A stretch of 64,000 nucleotides of DNA from Oceanospirillum sp048270425 (lineage in GTDB: Bacteria > Pseudomonadota > Gammaproteobacteria > Pseudomonadales > Halomonadaceae), in NCBI GenBank assembly GCA_048270425.1, contig JBLWSY010000010.1, positions 62,001 to 126,000 on the forward strand, given 5' to 3'. Position 1 is the stretch's first letter. Every line of letters starts with the position of its first letter. The notes under the pieces were generated by a model. That model saw nothing but the letters and a program-made list of their open reading frames with translations, was not told the DNA's origin and searched no databases. Made by a program: the position numbers and the translations under genes. Positions 26,272-33,945 of the stretch are shown in pieces.

Positions 26272-27590
26272 AACAGCCCCCAGCGTTTTAGTTTTTCATC
26301 CAGATAGTCAAAGCCCATTTTGAGAATCTGCTCAGACACGCCACGTTTTTCCAATCTTGTTTTGAGTCCGGTGAGCATCCGTGCAGTCTCTTTCAGAGCT
26401 GTCATCGTCTTCTCAGCAGGACATAAATCTGCAAGTTGTTCTGCAATATCCTGCCAGCGATATTCACCGCCTTCCTCATAGGGTGATCCCCATTTTGTAG
26501 TACGGGTAATGCCTTCACGGTCGGCTTTCATCGGCGCAAAATCATAAATGGGCGATAACCAGATATCATCGGGTTTCTTCAGCAGTGCGCTATTGCGGCC
26601 ATGATTGTCTGTGTTGGCAAAGGCGATATTCAGTAGATCACGACAAACCCAATCACATACAAAGCGTTCAGCATCAAAAGAGGTCGAACGTTTTTTCATC
26701 AGAGAACAGATGCTTCTGATGATCTCAAAATGGTTCAGGTAGCTGCCAGCGGGTTTATTTAATACCGAGTAAACGGATTCCAGACCGTACCTCTGCCAGT
26801 GACTACCGTCCCAATGCGTGTCAAACCGTGGCAACCAAAGTGATGGGTAGTGCTCGCCCTCAAGCAGTTTCATCTGCTGAGTATCAATAGTGCAGAACCC
26901 CATATCGGTCAGTTCATGATAGAAATGGTATTCCGCCCGCAGAATGTCGCAATCGTCTTTTGTTCGCTGCCCACGGGGAAATTTCACAAGAAAGTGCCCG
27001 TCCGGGATGCTGTGGTCATCCTGAAACGTGTCGATCCAGACATGGTTTTCATGGTTAAGACGAAGCAGCAGCTTAGGGGCTTCGCCACCTGCACCCGTTG
27101 CACCGCCACTGATCGCTCCCATCTCCTGAGCGTATTCCAGAAACTCTGAGTTACGCTCGACCACATCTTTGACCGGAAATGTTCTTAGATGCAGCGTTGA
27201 GCGGGGATCTCTTACAGGTAGTGACTCTTTGATTCTGAGATTGCCAACGGGCGCAATGGTGCCTTTCTCCAGCAGAACAGAATCTCTTGCTGGCTCGCTG
27301 AGGTTATTCAACCCTAAAAAACGAACCCAGTGTCGGCGTGCAGCTCCAGCGGGAACAATATCATCCAGAAAGCCAAACCAATGATCGCTTTCATGATTGG
27401 CCATAAGCTGAACTGGCAGTGTCAGGCTGCAAGCGTGTTCATCATCCCGTTCAAGCCACTGCAGTGAGTAGTTAAGCTCGTACCCAAGCTTACAGGGGCT
27501 TCGTGGCCCCTTGTCCGGGGTGATCAGCGTGAGCCGTGCAATGTCTTGCCATTTTTGTTCCAGCAATATCTGGAGCGTCAGCTGCTTCAT
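26268..27590 (-). CDS. hipA: HipA-like serine/threonine kinase toxin
   Basis: 440 residues, full HipA length with the N-terminal subdomain fused (not a split HipS/HipT). The Gly-rich ATP loop is SGGATGAGGEAPKLL at 161-175, longer than the E. coli loop that carries the autophosphorylated Ser. Catalytic residues are visible in NTDNHGRN (Asp328) and the DFG-like YDFAPM (Asp350). HipA toxins phosphorylate proteins such as glutamyl-tRNA synthetase and cause dormancy. It is transcribed first and overlaps hipB by four bases; the upstream gap carries an operator array. Its target cannot be predicted. Confidence 0.87.
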   Translation of the reverse strand: MKQLTLQILLEQKWQDIARLTLITPDKGPRSPCKLGYELNYSLQWLERDDEHACSLTLPVQLMANHESDHWFGFLDDIVPAGAARRHWVRFLGLNNLSEPARDSVLLEKGTIAPVGNLRIKESLPVRDPRSTLHLRTFPVKDVVERNSEFLEYAQEMGAISGGATGAGGEAPKLLLRLNHENHVWIDTFQDDHSIPDGHFLVKFPRGQRTKDDCDILRAEYHFYHELTDMGFCTIDTQQMKLLEGEHYPSLWLPRFDTHWDGSHWQRYGLESVYSVLNKPAGSYLNHFEIIRSICSLMKKRSTSFDAERFVCDWVCRDLLNIAFANTDNHGRNSALLKKPDDIWLSPIYDFAPMKADREGITRTTKWGSPYEEGGEYRWQDIAEQLADLCPAEKTMTALKETARMLTGLKTRLEKRGVSEQILKMGFDYLDEKLKRWGLL

Positions 27591-27604
27591 ATCAGAAAAC
27601 CGTT

Positions 27605-27706
27605 TTGAGCAATATACTGCTCAAATATAGCGGATGATCATATTTTTGAGAAATACTTTGCTCATAAATTGAGTGTAATATTGTTTTTGAGCAAAATATT
27701 GCTCAT
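27605..27706. promoter_or_regulatory. HipB operator array (three palindromes plus one weak)
   Basis: TTGAGCAATATACTGCTCAA (27605-27624) and TTGAGCAAAATATTGCTCAT (27687-27706) are near-perfect palindromes with the TTGAGCA half site. A degenerate copy lies at 27646-27665 and a one-armed copy near 27669. They sit directly upstream of the hipA-like start and probably bind HipB for autoregulation. Confidence 0.75.
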
Positions 27707-27795
27707 TTTGTTTTCGGCCTTTTCGTTGGGAATGCGTTTGCAGAGCAGGGTTGATCTTTATGACCCGTAAATTAGCTTGTTTCAAGCTTTGTCTC

Positions 27796-27813
27796 AGGTC
27801 TAATATATGACCT
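27796..27813. promoter_or_regulatory. operator of the YefM/RelE-type pair
   Basis: AGGTC (27796-27800) and GACCT (27809-27813) form an inverted repeat, followed by further AGGTCT copies at about 27820 and 27832 before the antitoxin start. This is typical of autoregulated toxin-antitoxin promoters. Confidence 0.6.
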
Positions 27814-27840
27814 TAATTTAGGTCTTAAATGAGGTCTGCC

Positions 27841-28092
27841 ATGAGACAGATTCTAGCGGATTACTCGGCCAGTATTTCCGAGCTGAAAAAGAACCCATCG
27901 GCACTGCTGACCGAGGCGAATGGCTCACCGGTAGCCATCCTTAACCACAACAAACCAGCGGCTTATCTGGTGCCTGCGGAAACCTACGAGTGGATGATGG
28001 AAATGCTGGATGATCAGGAGCTGGCGCAGCTGATTGAATCCCGTAGAGCGGATCGGTCAAAGGCCGTGGAAGTCAGTCTGGATGACCTATAA
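27841..28092 (+). CDS. YefM/Phd-type antitoxin (StbD-like)
   Basis: 83 residues from ATG 27841, which has GAGG seven bases upstream (the ATG at 27829 overlaps that ribosome binding site). The N-terminal Phd/YefM DNA-binding fold is clear: SASISELKKNPSALLTEANG, then VAILNHNKPAAYLVPAETYEWM. The acidic C-terminal tail would wrap the toxin. It overlaps the toxin gene by 11 bases and is probably autoregulated through the AGGTC repeats upstream. Confidence 0.88.
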   Translation: MRQILADYSASISELKKNPSALLTEANGSPVAILNHNKPAAYLVPAETYEWMMEMLDDQELAQLIESRRADRSKAVEVSLDDL

Positions 28093-28366
28093 GTTAAAGT
28101 TTCTGCCAGCCGCGTTGAAGGAATGGGAGAAGTTAGCGCCTCCCATTAAGAGCCAGTTTAAGAAGAAACTGGCAGAACACCTGCAAAACCCTCACGTACC
28201 CGCGTCAAAACTGCGGGGCTACGATTCTGTTTACAAGATTAAGCTACGAACCTCTGGTTATCGGTTGGCCTACGAGGTGATCGACGATGAGATCGTCGTT
28301 TATGTACTGGCGGTAGGTAAGCGGGATAAAGACGCGATTTATAAAAATCTGTCTAAACGAATTTAA
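28082..28366 (+). CDS. RelE/StbE-type mRNA interferase toxin
   Basis: 94 residues from ATG 28082, inside the end of the antitoxin gene. The RelE fold signature runs KLKFLPAALKEWEKL, then KLRGYDSVYKIKLRTSGYRLAYEV, ending VVYVLAVGKRDKDAIY. Basic residues (Lys, Arg61-like Arg, Arg81-like Arg) typical of ribosome-dependent mRNA cleavage are present. It is the partner of the YefM-type protein just upstream, forming a complete type II system. Confidence 0.88.
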   Translation: MTYKLKFLPAALKEWEKLAPPIKSQFKKKLAEHLQNPHVPASKLRGYDSVYKIKLRTSGYRLAYEVIDDEIVVYVLAVGKRDKDAIYKNLSKRI

Positions 28367-28494
28367 TCGCTTTATGAGGAGTGGTAACTCCGACTCAATG
28401 CTCGGTTTACCAGTCTGGTGAAACTGGATAAGCTGTAAAATCAACGAATTATAGAAACCGTGACCGAAATAACAGGCGCACGGTTATTTGAAAT

Positions 28495-28612
28495 AACGCG
28501 CATGCACGTTTTGGCAGGAAAGTAGTCAGATCAGAAAATAGATTTTCCCTTTCTTATCAAAGACTTGTCTTATTTTTTTGACGGTATATTGAAATCGTCA
28601 AAACGCGCATGC
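28495..28612. promoter_or_regulatory. repeat-rich region and promoter ahead of the integron cassette
   Basis: The 11-bp sequence AACGCGCATGC occurs at 28495-28505 and 28602-28612. Between the copies, TTTTGACG (28576-28583) and CGTCAAAA (28596-28603) form a perfect 8-base inverted repeat. TTGAAA (28589-28594) and TATGAT (28614-28619) resemble -35 and -10 boxes with a 19-bp spacer, directing transcription into the cassette that begins at 28630. Confidence 0.5.
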
Positions 28613-28629
28613 CTATGATTAAAAAGATG

Positions 28630-29447
28630 TTAGCTTTGTAAAGGGAAGTAGAGAGAATATGGCAAGAAAAAGACCTAGAGTATTCTTAGGTTCTTCCAGT
28701 GAAGGGCTCAAGATTGCAAAGAATTTACAAGTTCTCTTAGATCATTCGTGTGAAGTTACTATATGGAGTCAAGGGGTATTTGGGCTAAGTGCAGGTACTT
28801 TAGAATCTCTAGTGTTAGCTTTAGATGATTTTGATTTTGCGGTTCTTGTATTAACCCCTGATGACATGGTGAATAGTAGAGAGCAAACAACTAGTGCTCC
28901 CAGGGACAATGTACTTTTTGAATTAGGATTGTTTATGGGGGGGCTTGGCAGAAACAGAACCTTCATCCTCTACGATCGAACACAGGAAATTAAGCTTCCT
29001 TCAGATCTTGCTGGCGTAACCCCAGCAACGTATGAGCCGCATTCTTCTGGTAATTTACAAAGTGCTCTTGGTGCGCCGGCTACTTTGCTTGAAAATCATA
29101 TCTCAGAGCTAGGTATTAAAGATAAGGAGAGGCTTAAGCAATTATCTAAAGCTAGTGAAAATTTCGATGCTGCATCTAAGAAAATGCATCAGTTAGTAGA
29201 ATTGCTCTCGCAATCGCGAAAAGTTGAACTAGATATAATTTCAACTCAATTTGGACCAATGATTGATACTACAAAATTAAAGCAAATGAAGGCAGATTTA
29301 GAACAATTCGAAAAACTTCTTGGTGATAATGAAGATCAAAGCTAACAATAGACTGCAAAGGACGGCAATTCCGCTACATCAAATGTGTCTCGCTTCGCTC
29401 TCTGTACCACATTTGGCTCTGCTCCATTGTTGCCTTTGAGCCTAGCG
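28630..29447 (+). mobile_element. solitary integron gene cassette
   Basis: The left boundary reads GTTAGCT (28629-28635), the exact reverse complement of AGCTAAC (29340-29346) at the start of the attC. This is expected when a circular cassette opens between G and TT. The right boundary is GTTAACA (29447-29453). The cassette holds one gene whose stop codon overlaps the first attC core site, a usual cassette economy. No integron integrase, attI or second cassette is visible nearby, so it looks like an insertion at a secondary site. Coordinates are the inferred recombination points. Confidence 0.8.
28659..29345 (+). CDS. TIR-domain (Cap12/Pycsar-TIR-like) predicted NADase, integron cassette-borne
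   Basis: 228 residues. Residues 5-130 match the TIR-like nucleotide-binding domain found in CBASS Cap12 and Pycsar effectors (PF10137 type): RVFLGSSSEG (7-16), VTIWSQGVF (33-41), FAVLVLTPDDM, and PRDNVLFELGLFMG with a candidate catalytic Glu88. The last 85 residues are charged helices with coiled-coil character, not a STING domain. TIR effectors deplete NAD+ to abort phage infection, but no cyclase, sensor or partner gene is present, so the trigger is unknown. The gene is clearly more AT-rich than its surroundings and fills a single integron cassette. GGGAAGTAGAGAG precedes the ATG. Confidence 0.85.
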   Translation: MARKRPRVFLGSSSEGLKIAKNLQVLLDHSCEVTIWSQGVFGLSAGTLESLVLALDDFDFAVLVLTPDDMVNSREQTTSAPRDNVLFELGLFMGGLGRNRTFILYDRTQEIKLPSDLAGVTPATYEPHSSGNLQSALGAPATLLENHISELGIKDKERLKQLSKASENFDAASKKMHQLVELLSQSRKVELDIISTQFGPMIDTTKLKQMKADLEQFEKLLGDNEDQS

Positions 29448-29453
29448 TTAACA
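29340..29453 (+). other. attC recombination site of the cassette
   Basis: The site is an imperfect palindrome of about 114 bp. Reading inward from each end gives AGCTAAC-AATAG-ACTGCAAAGG on the left and, on the opposite strand, TGTTAAC-GCTAG-GCTCAAAGG on the right. Five-base spacers match, and the left L box carries one extra unpaired G, the hallmark extrahelical base of attC sites. The central arms CAAATGTG / CACATTTG enclose the apical loop. Confidence 0.8.
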
Positions 29454-29465
29454 AATTTAAAGACC

Positions 29466-29497
29466 AAAAAAACCGGATCAGTTGATCCGGTTTTTTG
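29466..29497. terminator. bidirectional terminator (right edge of accessory island)
   Basis: AAAAAAACCGGATCA / TGATCCGGTTTTTT. It lies 24 bp beyond the stop of the hpaD paralog on the minus strand and also faces the cassette. Nearly identical to the terminator at 25891-25920. Confidence 0.9.
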
Positions 29498-29520
29498 CGT
29501 CTAACAAGGCCTAAACAAAC

Positions 29521-30447
29521 TTAAACCCGACTCTCACCATAAGTCAGTTCAGCTTGCTTGGAAGCCTGTGGCGCGGGCACTTTACTGCCATCCTGCGGTG
29601 TCACCGGGAATACGCAGTTGATCTGGCCGGTGCCGGAGCTGCCAAAGTAAGGGGTGAGGACTTCGGCTTTGCCGTCATACCCTGACCAGCCCAGTGCGCC
29701 CAGCAGCATGGCGGTGTCGTGCATCATACCTTCGCCGTGACCTTTAATGGCGTATTCCGGCAGCATGGTGCAGAACTTATCCCACTCGGCGTTTTCCCAC
29801 ATTTTCACTACTTCGTGATCCAGTGTTTCCAGCATAGGGCTCCACACTTTATCGGAGAAGTCCGGTGCCTGACCGTTCTGAGCAAAGCGGTGTGACAGAG
29901 AACCGGAGGCCAGAATCGCTACCGTGCCATCGTAGTGTTTTTCGATCGTTTCACGCATCGCCCAACCCAGACGGGCGCTGTCGTTCAGGTAGTGAACGGT
30001 GCACAGAGCCGACACTGAGATCACTTTAAAGTGGTTGTCCTGATTCATATAGCGCATTGGTACGAGCGTACCGTACTCAGGAGCCAGTGTGGTGCCGTCA
30101 TGGGCCAGCGTCTCCACACCCTGTTCGTTACACACCTTCGCCAGCAGGTTGCCCAGCTCAGGGTTGCCGTTCAGGTCGTACTCCATGTTGCTGATAAAGT
30201 GCGGCAGCTCGCCACTGGTGTAGTTGCCTTCCCAGTGCTCGGCGCAGTTGATGTGATAACCGGAGTTCACCAGCCAGTGGGTATCAAATACCACGATGGT
30301 ATCCACGCCCAGCTCACGGCAGCGGCGGCCAATCTCGATATGACCATCAATCGCAGCCTGACGGCAGCCTTTACGAGGGCCATCCAGTTCGGACAGATAC
30401 ATGGACGGTACGTGTGTAATCTTGGCAGCTAGTGCAAGTTTTCCCAT
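29521..30447 (-). CDS. hpaD: class III extradiol dioxygenase, homoprotocatechuate 2,3-dioxygenase-like (HpaD paralog 1)
   Basis: 308 residues of the LigB/class III extradiol type used by E. coli HpaD. Iron-ligand and catalytic regions are visible: KITHVPSMYLSELDGPRKGC at the N terminus, DTHWLVNSGYH, the LASGSLSHRF strand and GHGEGMMHDTAMLLGALGWSGYDG. It would cleave 3,4-dihydroxyphenylacetate or a related catechol to the semialdehyde. Compared with the second copy (34262-35113, 283 residues) it has a Gln/Pro/Ala-rich C-terminal extension of about 25 residues. Its promoter region carries a different repeat from the TTAATATGTTAA operators, suggesting separate control and perhaps another substrate. 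Confidence 0.87.
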   Translation of the reverse strand: MGKLALAAKITHVPSMYLSELDGPRKGCRQAAIDGHIEIGRRCRELGVDTIVVFDTHWLVNSGYHINCAEHWEGNYTSGELPHFISNMEYDLNGNPELGNLLAKVCNEQGVETLAHDGTTLAPEYGTLVPMRYMNQDNHFKVISVSALCTVHYLNDSARLGWAMRETIEKHYDGTVAILASGSLSHRFAQNGQAPDFSDKVWSPMLETLDHEVVKMWENAEWDKFCTMLPEYAIKGHGEGMMHDTAMLLGALGWSGYDGKAEVLTPYFGSSGTGQINCVFPVTPQDGSKVPAPQASKQAELTYGESRV

Positions 30448-30496
30448 TGTTATTATCCTCTTGGGTTTTGCCGGGCATCGGTTGCAGTTAGATGCC

Positions 30497-30540
30497 GTTT
30501 AAAAAGTGACTATTTAATAAGCACTTTTAGTTTAAAAAGT
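30497..30540. promoter_or_regulatory. repeat operator upstream of hpaD paralog 1
   Basis: GTTTAAAAAGT occurs twice in direct orientation, at 30497-30507 and 30530-30540 (33 bp apart). AAAAGTG (30502-30508) also pairs with CACTTTT (30522-30528). This is a candidate binding site for a regulator other than the HpaR-like MarR protein. Confidence 0.5.
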
Positions 30541-30603
30541 ACTGTCAGTGTTGTTCGTTAACGTCTTGGATTGCTTTTTAAGATGTTAGCTAAGGTATTC
30601 GTC

Positions 30604-31821
30604 TTAGGTATTCATTTGGGCGCTGATCTTCTGACGCCGTCTGCGCCAGGAATAACTGTGGCAGCAGATGGCGAGCATCGGTGCTGCCAGAATGCAGCTC
30701 ATCAGAACCACTAAACCCTGCTGCATCAGCCAGGGCGTGACCTGAGCCATGACGCCTCCGGTCAGCAGTTGAATAAAGCCCATCAGGCCGGATGCGGTTC
30801 CCGCTGAACCTGTCGCACAAGCAATCGCGCCGGACTGAGCATTAGGCTGGCTGAAACCACGGCCAAAGGTCACCAGCGCCATAGGTAAAAATAGTGTGGT
30901 CAGGCTGAGCTGGCTTTCAAGCGCAAACAGCAACAGCAGGCCAGCTCCCAAAAGGGAAAGGCCGTTACCCAGCATCACCATGCGATCAATATTCAGCCAT
31001 TTAGCCATGCGGGTAGAGAGAAAACTGCCTGCCATAAAGGCGAGGGAAACCGTCAGAAACCAGCTGCCGAACTGGGCGGAGTTACCCCCCAGCTGATCCA
31101 CGACAATATAGGGAGAGCTGCCGACAAACATATAAAAAGCGGTGGCGATAAAGGTGGTGGAGAGGGCGTAACCGAGATATTCCGATGAGGTGAGTACGCT
31201 GCCGTATTGGCCCAGTACCCGACCCAGTCGCAGGTTATCGCTTTTCTGTTCGCAGGTTTCCGGTAGCCATTTGAAAGTGGCGGCCATAACGGTGCTGCCG
31301 ATCACAATCGGCAGCACCAGTGTCGCATTCCAGCCATACCAGAGGTTAAGAAAGCCCCCCAGCGTTGGTGCAATGGACTGGGCGATAGCAATCGCCATCA
31401 CCATATAACCCATCTTTCCGGCGGCACCTTGTCGGCCATAAAGATCGACAATCACGGTTCGTGCCAGCGACATAGCGGTACTGCCGCCTAACGCTTGCAG
31501 CACACGACCGGCTACCAGAAAGGTAATATCCTGAGCGACTGCCGCCAGCGCACTGCCAATCACATGCAGGGCAAGGCCCCAGAGCAGTACCGGACGACGG
31601 CCAAAAAAGTCGGCCAAAGGGCCGGAGATCAGCTGACCCACCGCCAGCATCAACAGATAACTGGTGAAGGTCAGCTGGATGGTGTTGATATCAACACCCA
31701 GAGAGCGGGCAGCATCCGGCATTGCTGGCACGAACAGGTTCAGTGCCAGCGGGCTGGTCAGCGCCATGGCTGACAAGAGTGTCATCAGGGAGGATGACGG
31801 ATGAATGGAGGCTGCTTTCAT
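30604..31821 (-). CDS. Bcr/CflA family drug-resistance MFS exporter
   Basis: 405 residues with twelve hydrophobic segments. Family signatures are LFVPAMPDAARSLGVD in the first loop, GQLISGPLADFFGRRPVLLWG (the MFS loop 2-3 motif A) and a VAGRVLQALGGS segment. Bcr/CflA proteins are proton-driven exporters of drugs or small metabolites. It lies between an aldehyde dehydrogenase and an hpaD paralog on the same strand, so it could export an aromatic or toxic intermediate (inference). Confidence 0.87.
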   Translation of the reverse strand: MKAASIHPSSSLMTLLSAMALTSPLALNLFVPAMPDAARSLGVDINTIQLTFTSYLLMLAVGQLISGPLADFFGRRPVLLWGLALHVIGSALAAVAQDITFLVAGRVLQALGGSTAMSLARTVIVDLYGRQGAAGKMGYMVMAIAIAQSIAPTLGGFLNLWYGWNATLVLPIVIGSTVMAATFKWLPETCEQKSDNLRLGRVLGQYGSVLTSSEYLGYALSTTFIATAFYMFVGSSPYIVVDQLGGNSAQFGSWFLTVSLAFMAGSFLSTRMAKWLNIDRMVMLGNGLSLLGAGLLLLFALESQLSLTTLFLPMALVTFGRGFSQPNAQSGAIACATGSAGTASGLMGFIQLLTGGVMAQVTPWLMQQGLVVLMSCILAAPMLAICCHSYSWRRRRQKISAQMNT

Positions 31822-31873
31822 TAAGGCTCTCTGTTGGTCACGGTTTCAACCTTTAGTGATTCAGGCGAACCGC

Positions 31874-33307
31874 TTACGGGTTTGGATTACGCAGAACCAT
31901 CAGACGGATCTCGGTCATATCCTCGATGGCGTAGCGGATACCTTCACGGCCAATACCGGAATCTTTCACGCCGCCGTAGGGCATGTGATCCACACGCCAT
32001 GAGGGTACGTCACCGATGACAACACCGCCCACTTCCAGCTCATCCCAGGCTTTCTGTGCTTTGTAGATATCCTTGGTGAAGATACCGGCCTGCAGGCCAA
32101 AGTCTGAGTTGTTCACCTCTTCAAGGGCAGCATCGTAGTCGCTGAACTTGGACAGAATCGCCACAGGGCCGAAGGCTTCCTGACAGCTGACATCCATCTC
32201 AGGGGAAACGTCTTCCAGCAGGGTTGCTTCCAGCATAGCGCCGTTACAGTTACCACCGGCCAGCACCTTAGCGCCACCTGCTTTTGCTGCTTCCACCCAA
32301 CCGTGCAGACGGGCGGCTTCTTTCTCAGAGATCATAGGGCCGATAAAGGTGTTTTCATCCGCAGGATCACCGTGTACCAGTTCGCCAACGGCCTTGATCA
32401 GACGCTCGCGGGCTTCATCGTACAGGCTTTCGTGCACCATGATGCGCTGAACCGAGATGCAGCTCTGACCAGACTGGTAGTAAGCACCAAATACGATACG
32501 GGCAACTGCATCTTCAAGGTCGGTACCTTCATCAACGATACAGGCCGCGTTGCCACCCAGTTCCAGTACCACAGGCTTCTTACCGGCTTTCGCTTTCAGG
32601 TTCCAGCCAACCTCCGGAGAACCGGTAAAGCTCAGCAGCTTCAGACGGTCGTCGGTGGTGAACAGGTCAGCACCATCACGGTGACACGGCAGAATAGAGA
32701 AAGCACCTTTTGGCAGATCGGTTTCTGCCAGCACTTCACCAATGATCAGCGCACCGATTGGCGTCAGGGAAGCGGGTTTCAGAATAAACGGACAACCGGC
32801 CGCAATCGCAGGAGCAACCTTGTGTGCCGCCAGATTCAGCGGGAAGTTAAAGGGCGAAATAAAAGAGCAAGGGCCGATTGGCACGCGCTTCCACTGGCCG
32901 CTGTAGCCATTAGCACGGGGGCTGATATCCATCGGGATCACTTCACCGTAGATGCGGGTCGCTTCTTCAGCCGCGATCTTGAAGGTATCGATCAGGCGGG
33001 TCACTTCGCCACGGGCGTCTTTGATCGGCTTACCGGCTTCGACACACAGCGCCTGAGCCAGCTCTTCAAAACGCTCCTGAAAGCGCTTTACGCAGTATTC
33101 CAGAATCTGCTGGCGCTTAAACGCTGGCATCTTGCGCATCGCATCGGTGGCTTCGTTCGCAGCGGCGATAGCGCGATCGATGGCATCCACATCCGCCATG
33201 GCAACGCGGGTGGCGATCTCACCGGTGTACTTGTTGGTGACAGCCAGATCCTGATTAGGTGTCACCGGCTCGTTGGCCAGATAGTAAGGGTAGCTTGCCT
33301 GTAGCAT
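31874..33307 (-). CDS. NAD(P)-dependent aldehyde dehydrogenase
   Basis: 477 residues from the ATG at 33307, which has GGAG eight bases upstream; an ATG at 33343 lies before that site. Catalytic residues are the Glu in VLELGGNAA and the Cys in GQSCISVQ, with the PFNFPLNL and SFTGSPEVG cofactor motifs. It belongs to the GAPN/lactaldehyde-like branch. In this neighbourhood an obvious role is oxidation of succinic semialdehyde, the product of HpaI, or of an aromatic aldehyde, but the sequence does not prove it. It is distinct from HpaE at 42448. Confidence 0.87.
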   Translation of the reverse strand: MLQASYPYYLANEPVTPNQDLAVTNKYTGEIATRVAMADVDAIDRAIAAANEATDAMRKMPAFKRQQILEYCVKRFQERFEELAQALCVEAGKPIKDARGEVTRLIDTFKIAAEEATRIYGEVIPMDISPRANGYSGQWKRVPIGPCSFISPFNFPLNLAAHKVAPAIAAGCPFILKPASLTPIGALIIGEVLAETDLPKGAFSILPCHRDGADLFTTDDRLKLLSFTGSPEVGWNLKAKAGKKPVVLELGGNAACIVDEGTDLEDAVARIVFGAYYQSGQSCISVQRIMVHESLYDEARERLIKAVGELVHGDPADENTFIGPMISEKEAARLHGWVEAAKAGGAKVLAGGNCNGAMLEATLLEDVSPEMDVSCQEAFGPVAILSKFSDYDAALEEVNNSDFGLQAGIFTKDIYKAQKAWDELEVGGVVIGDVPSWRVDHMPYGGVKDSGIGREGIRYAIEDMTEIRLMVLRNPNP

Positions 33308-33426
33308 GTGTTGAGCTCCGTCGTCGTTTTGTTTTTCTGTCATTGAAGAACGGCTATTAAGGGTATGCCGTTCATACGCTGTGGTTAAAGCTTTCGGAAA
33401 AGATCGGGTGTCGGTTCTTTCAGGAA

Positions 33427-33918
33427 TTAAATGCCTAAAGCGGCAATGGCGGCTTCAGCGCATTCAATATCCTGATGAACAGCACCACCGGAGACTCCGA
33501 CAGCACCTACGAGCAAACTCGAAGCGGTCAGGGAACCTGTGCTGCCGGAGTCTTTACCTGTTTCAGAACGGATAGACGTTGCTGCCGGAACATTAACCGG
33601 CAGACCGCCACCGAGCATGGTGAATCGATCCCGCTGACCAAGGGCTTGCTGCACCTTGGGCTGACTGGCGAGGCGTTCATCCCACTCATGGGTAGCGCGA
33701 TTGAAACTGACGGCGGTGTAGGCCTTGTCTTCAGCGAGACTGGCTGAAAGCAAAGGTGCGCCGTTCATACGAATACTGGCGAGGGTGATGCCCTGCGGGC
33801 CGACAACGGAGATGCAGACTTTGATGCCCAGTTGTTCTGCTTTCTGTTTCGCAGCCTGAAGCATGGAGAGAGCGGAGTCGGTGCTCAGCTCGTGCAGTGT
33901 TTGAAGTGAAAGAGTCAT
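33427..33918 (-). CDS. GlcG/HbpS-like protein
   Basis: 163 residues with the GlcG/HbpS fold pattern: GIKVCISVVGPQGITLASIRMNGAPLLS, then AEDKAYTAVSFNRAT, GGGLPV and the C-terminal GAVGVSGG with an HQDIECAEAA ending. HbpS proteins bind haem or act as chaperone-like accessories to oxidases, and GlcG-type genes often accompany catabolic operons. No signal peptide is present, so it is cytoplasmic. It sits between an aldehyde dehydrogenase and hpaD2 on the same strand. Confidence 0.83.
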   Translation of the reverse strand: MTLSLQTLHELSTDSALSMLQAAKQKAEQLGIKVCISVVGPQGITLASIRMNGAPLLSASLAEDKAYTAVSFNRATHEWDERLASQPKVQQALGQRDRFTMLGGGLPVNVPAATSIRSETGKDSGSTGSLTASSLLVGAVGVSGGAVHQDIECAEAAIAALGI

Positions 33919-33945
33919 GTGGTTTGCTCTCGTTATCGTTGCGAG

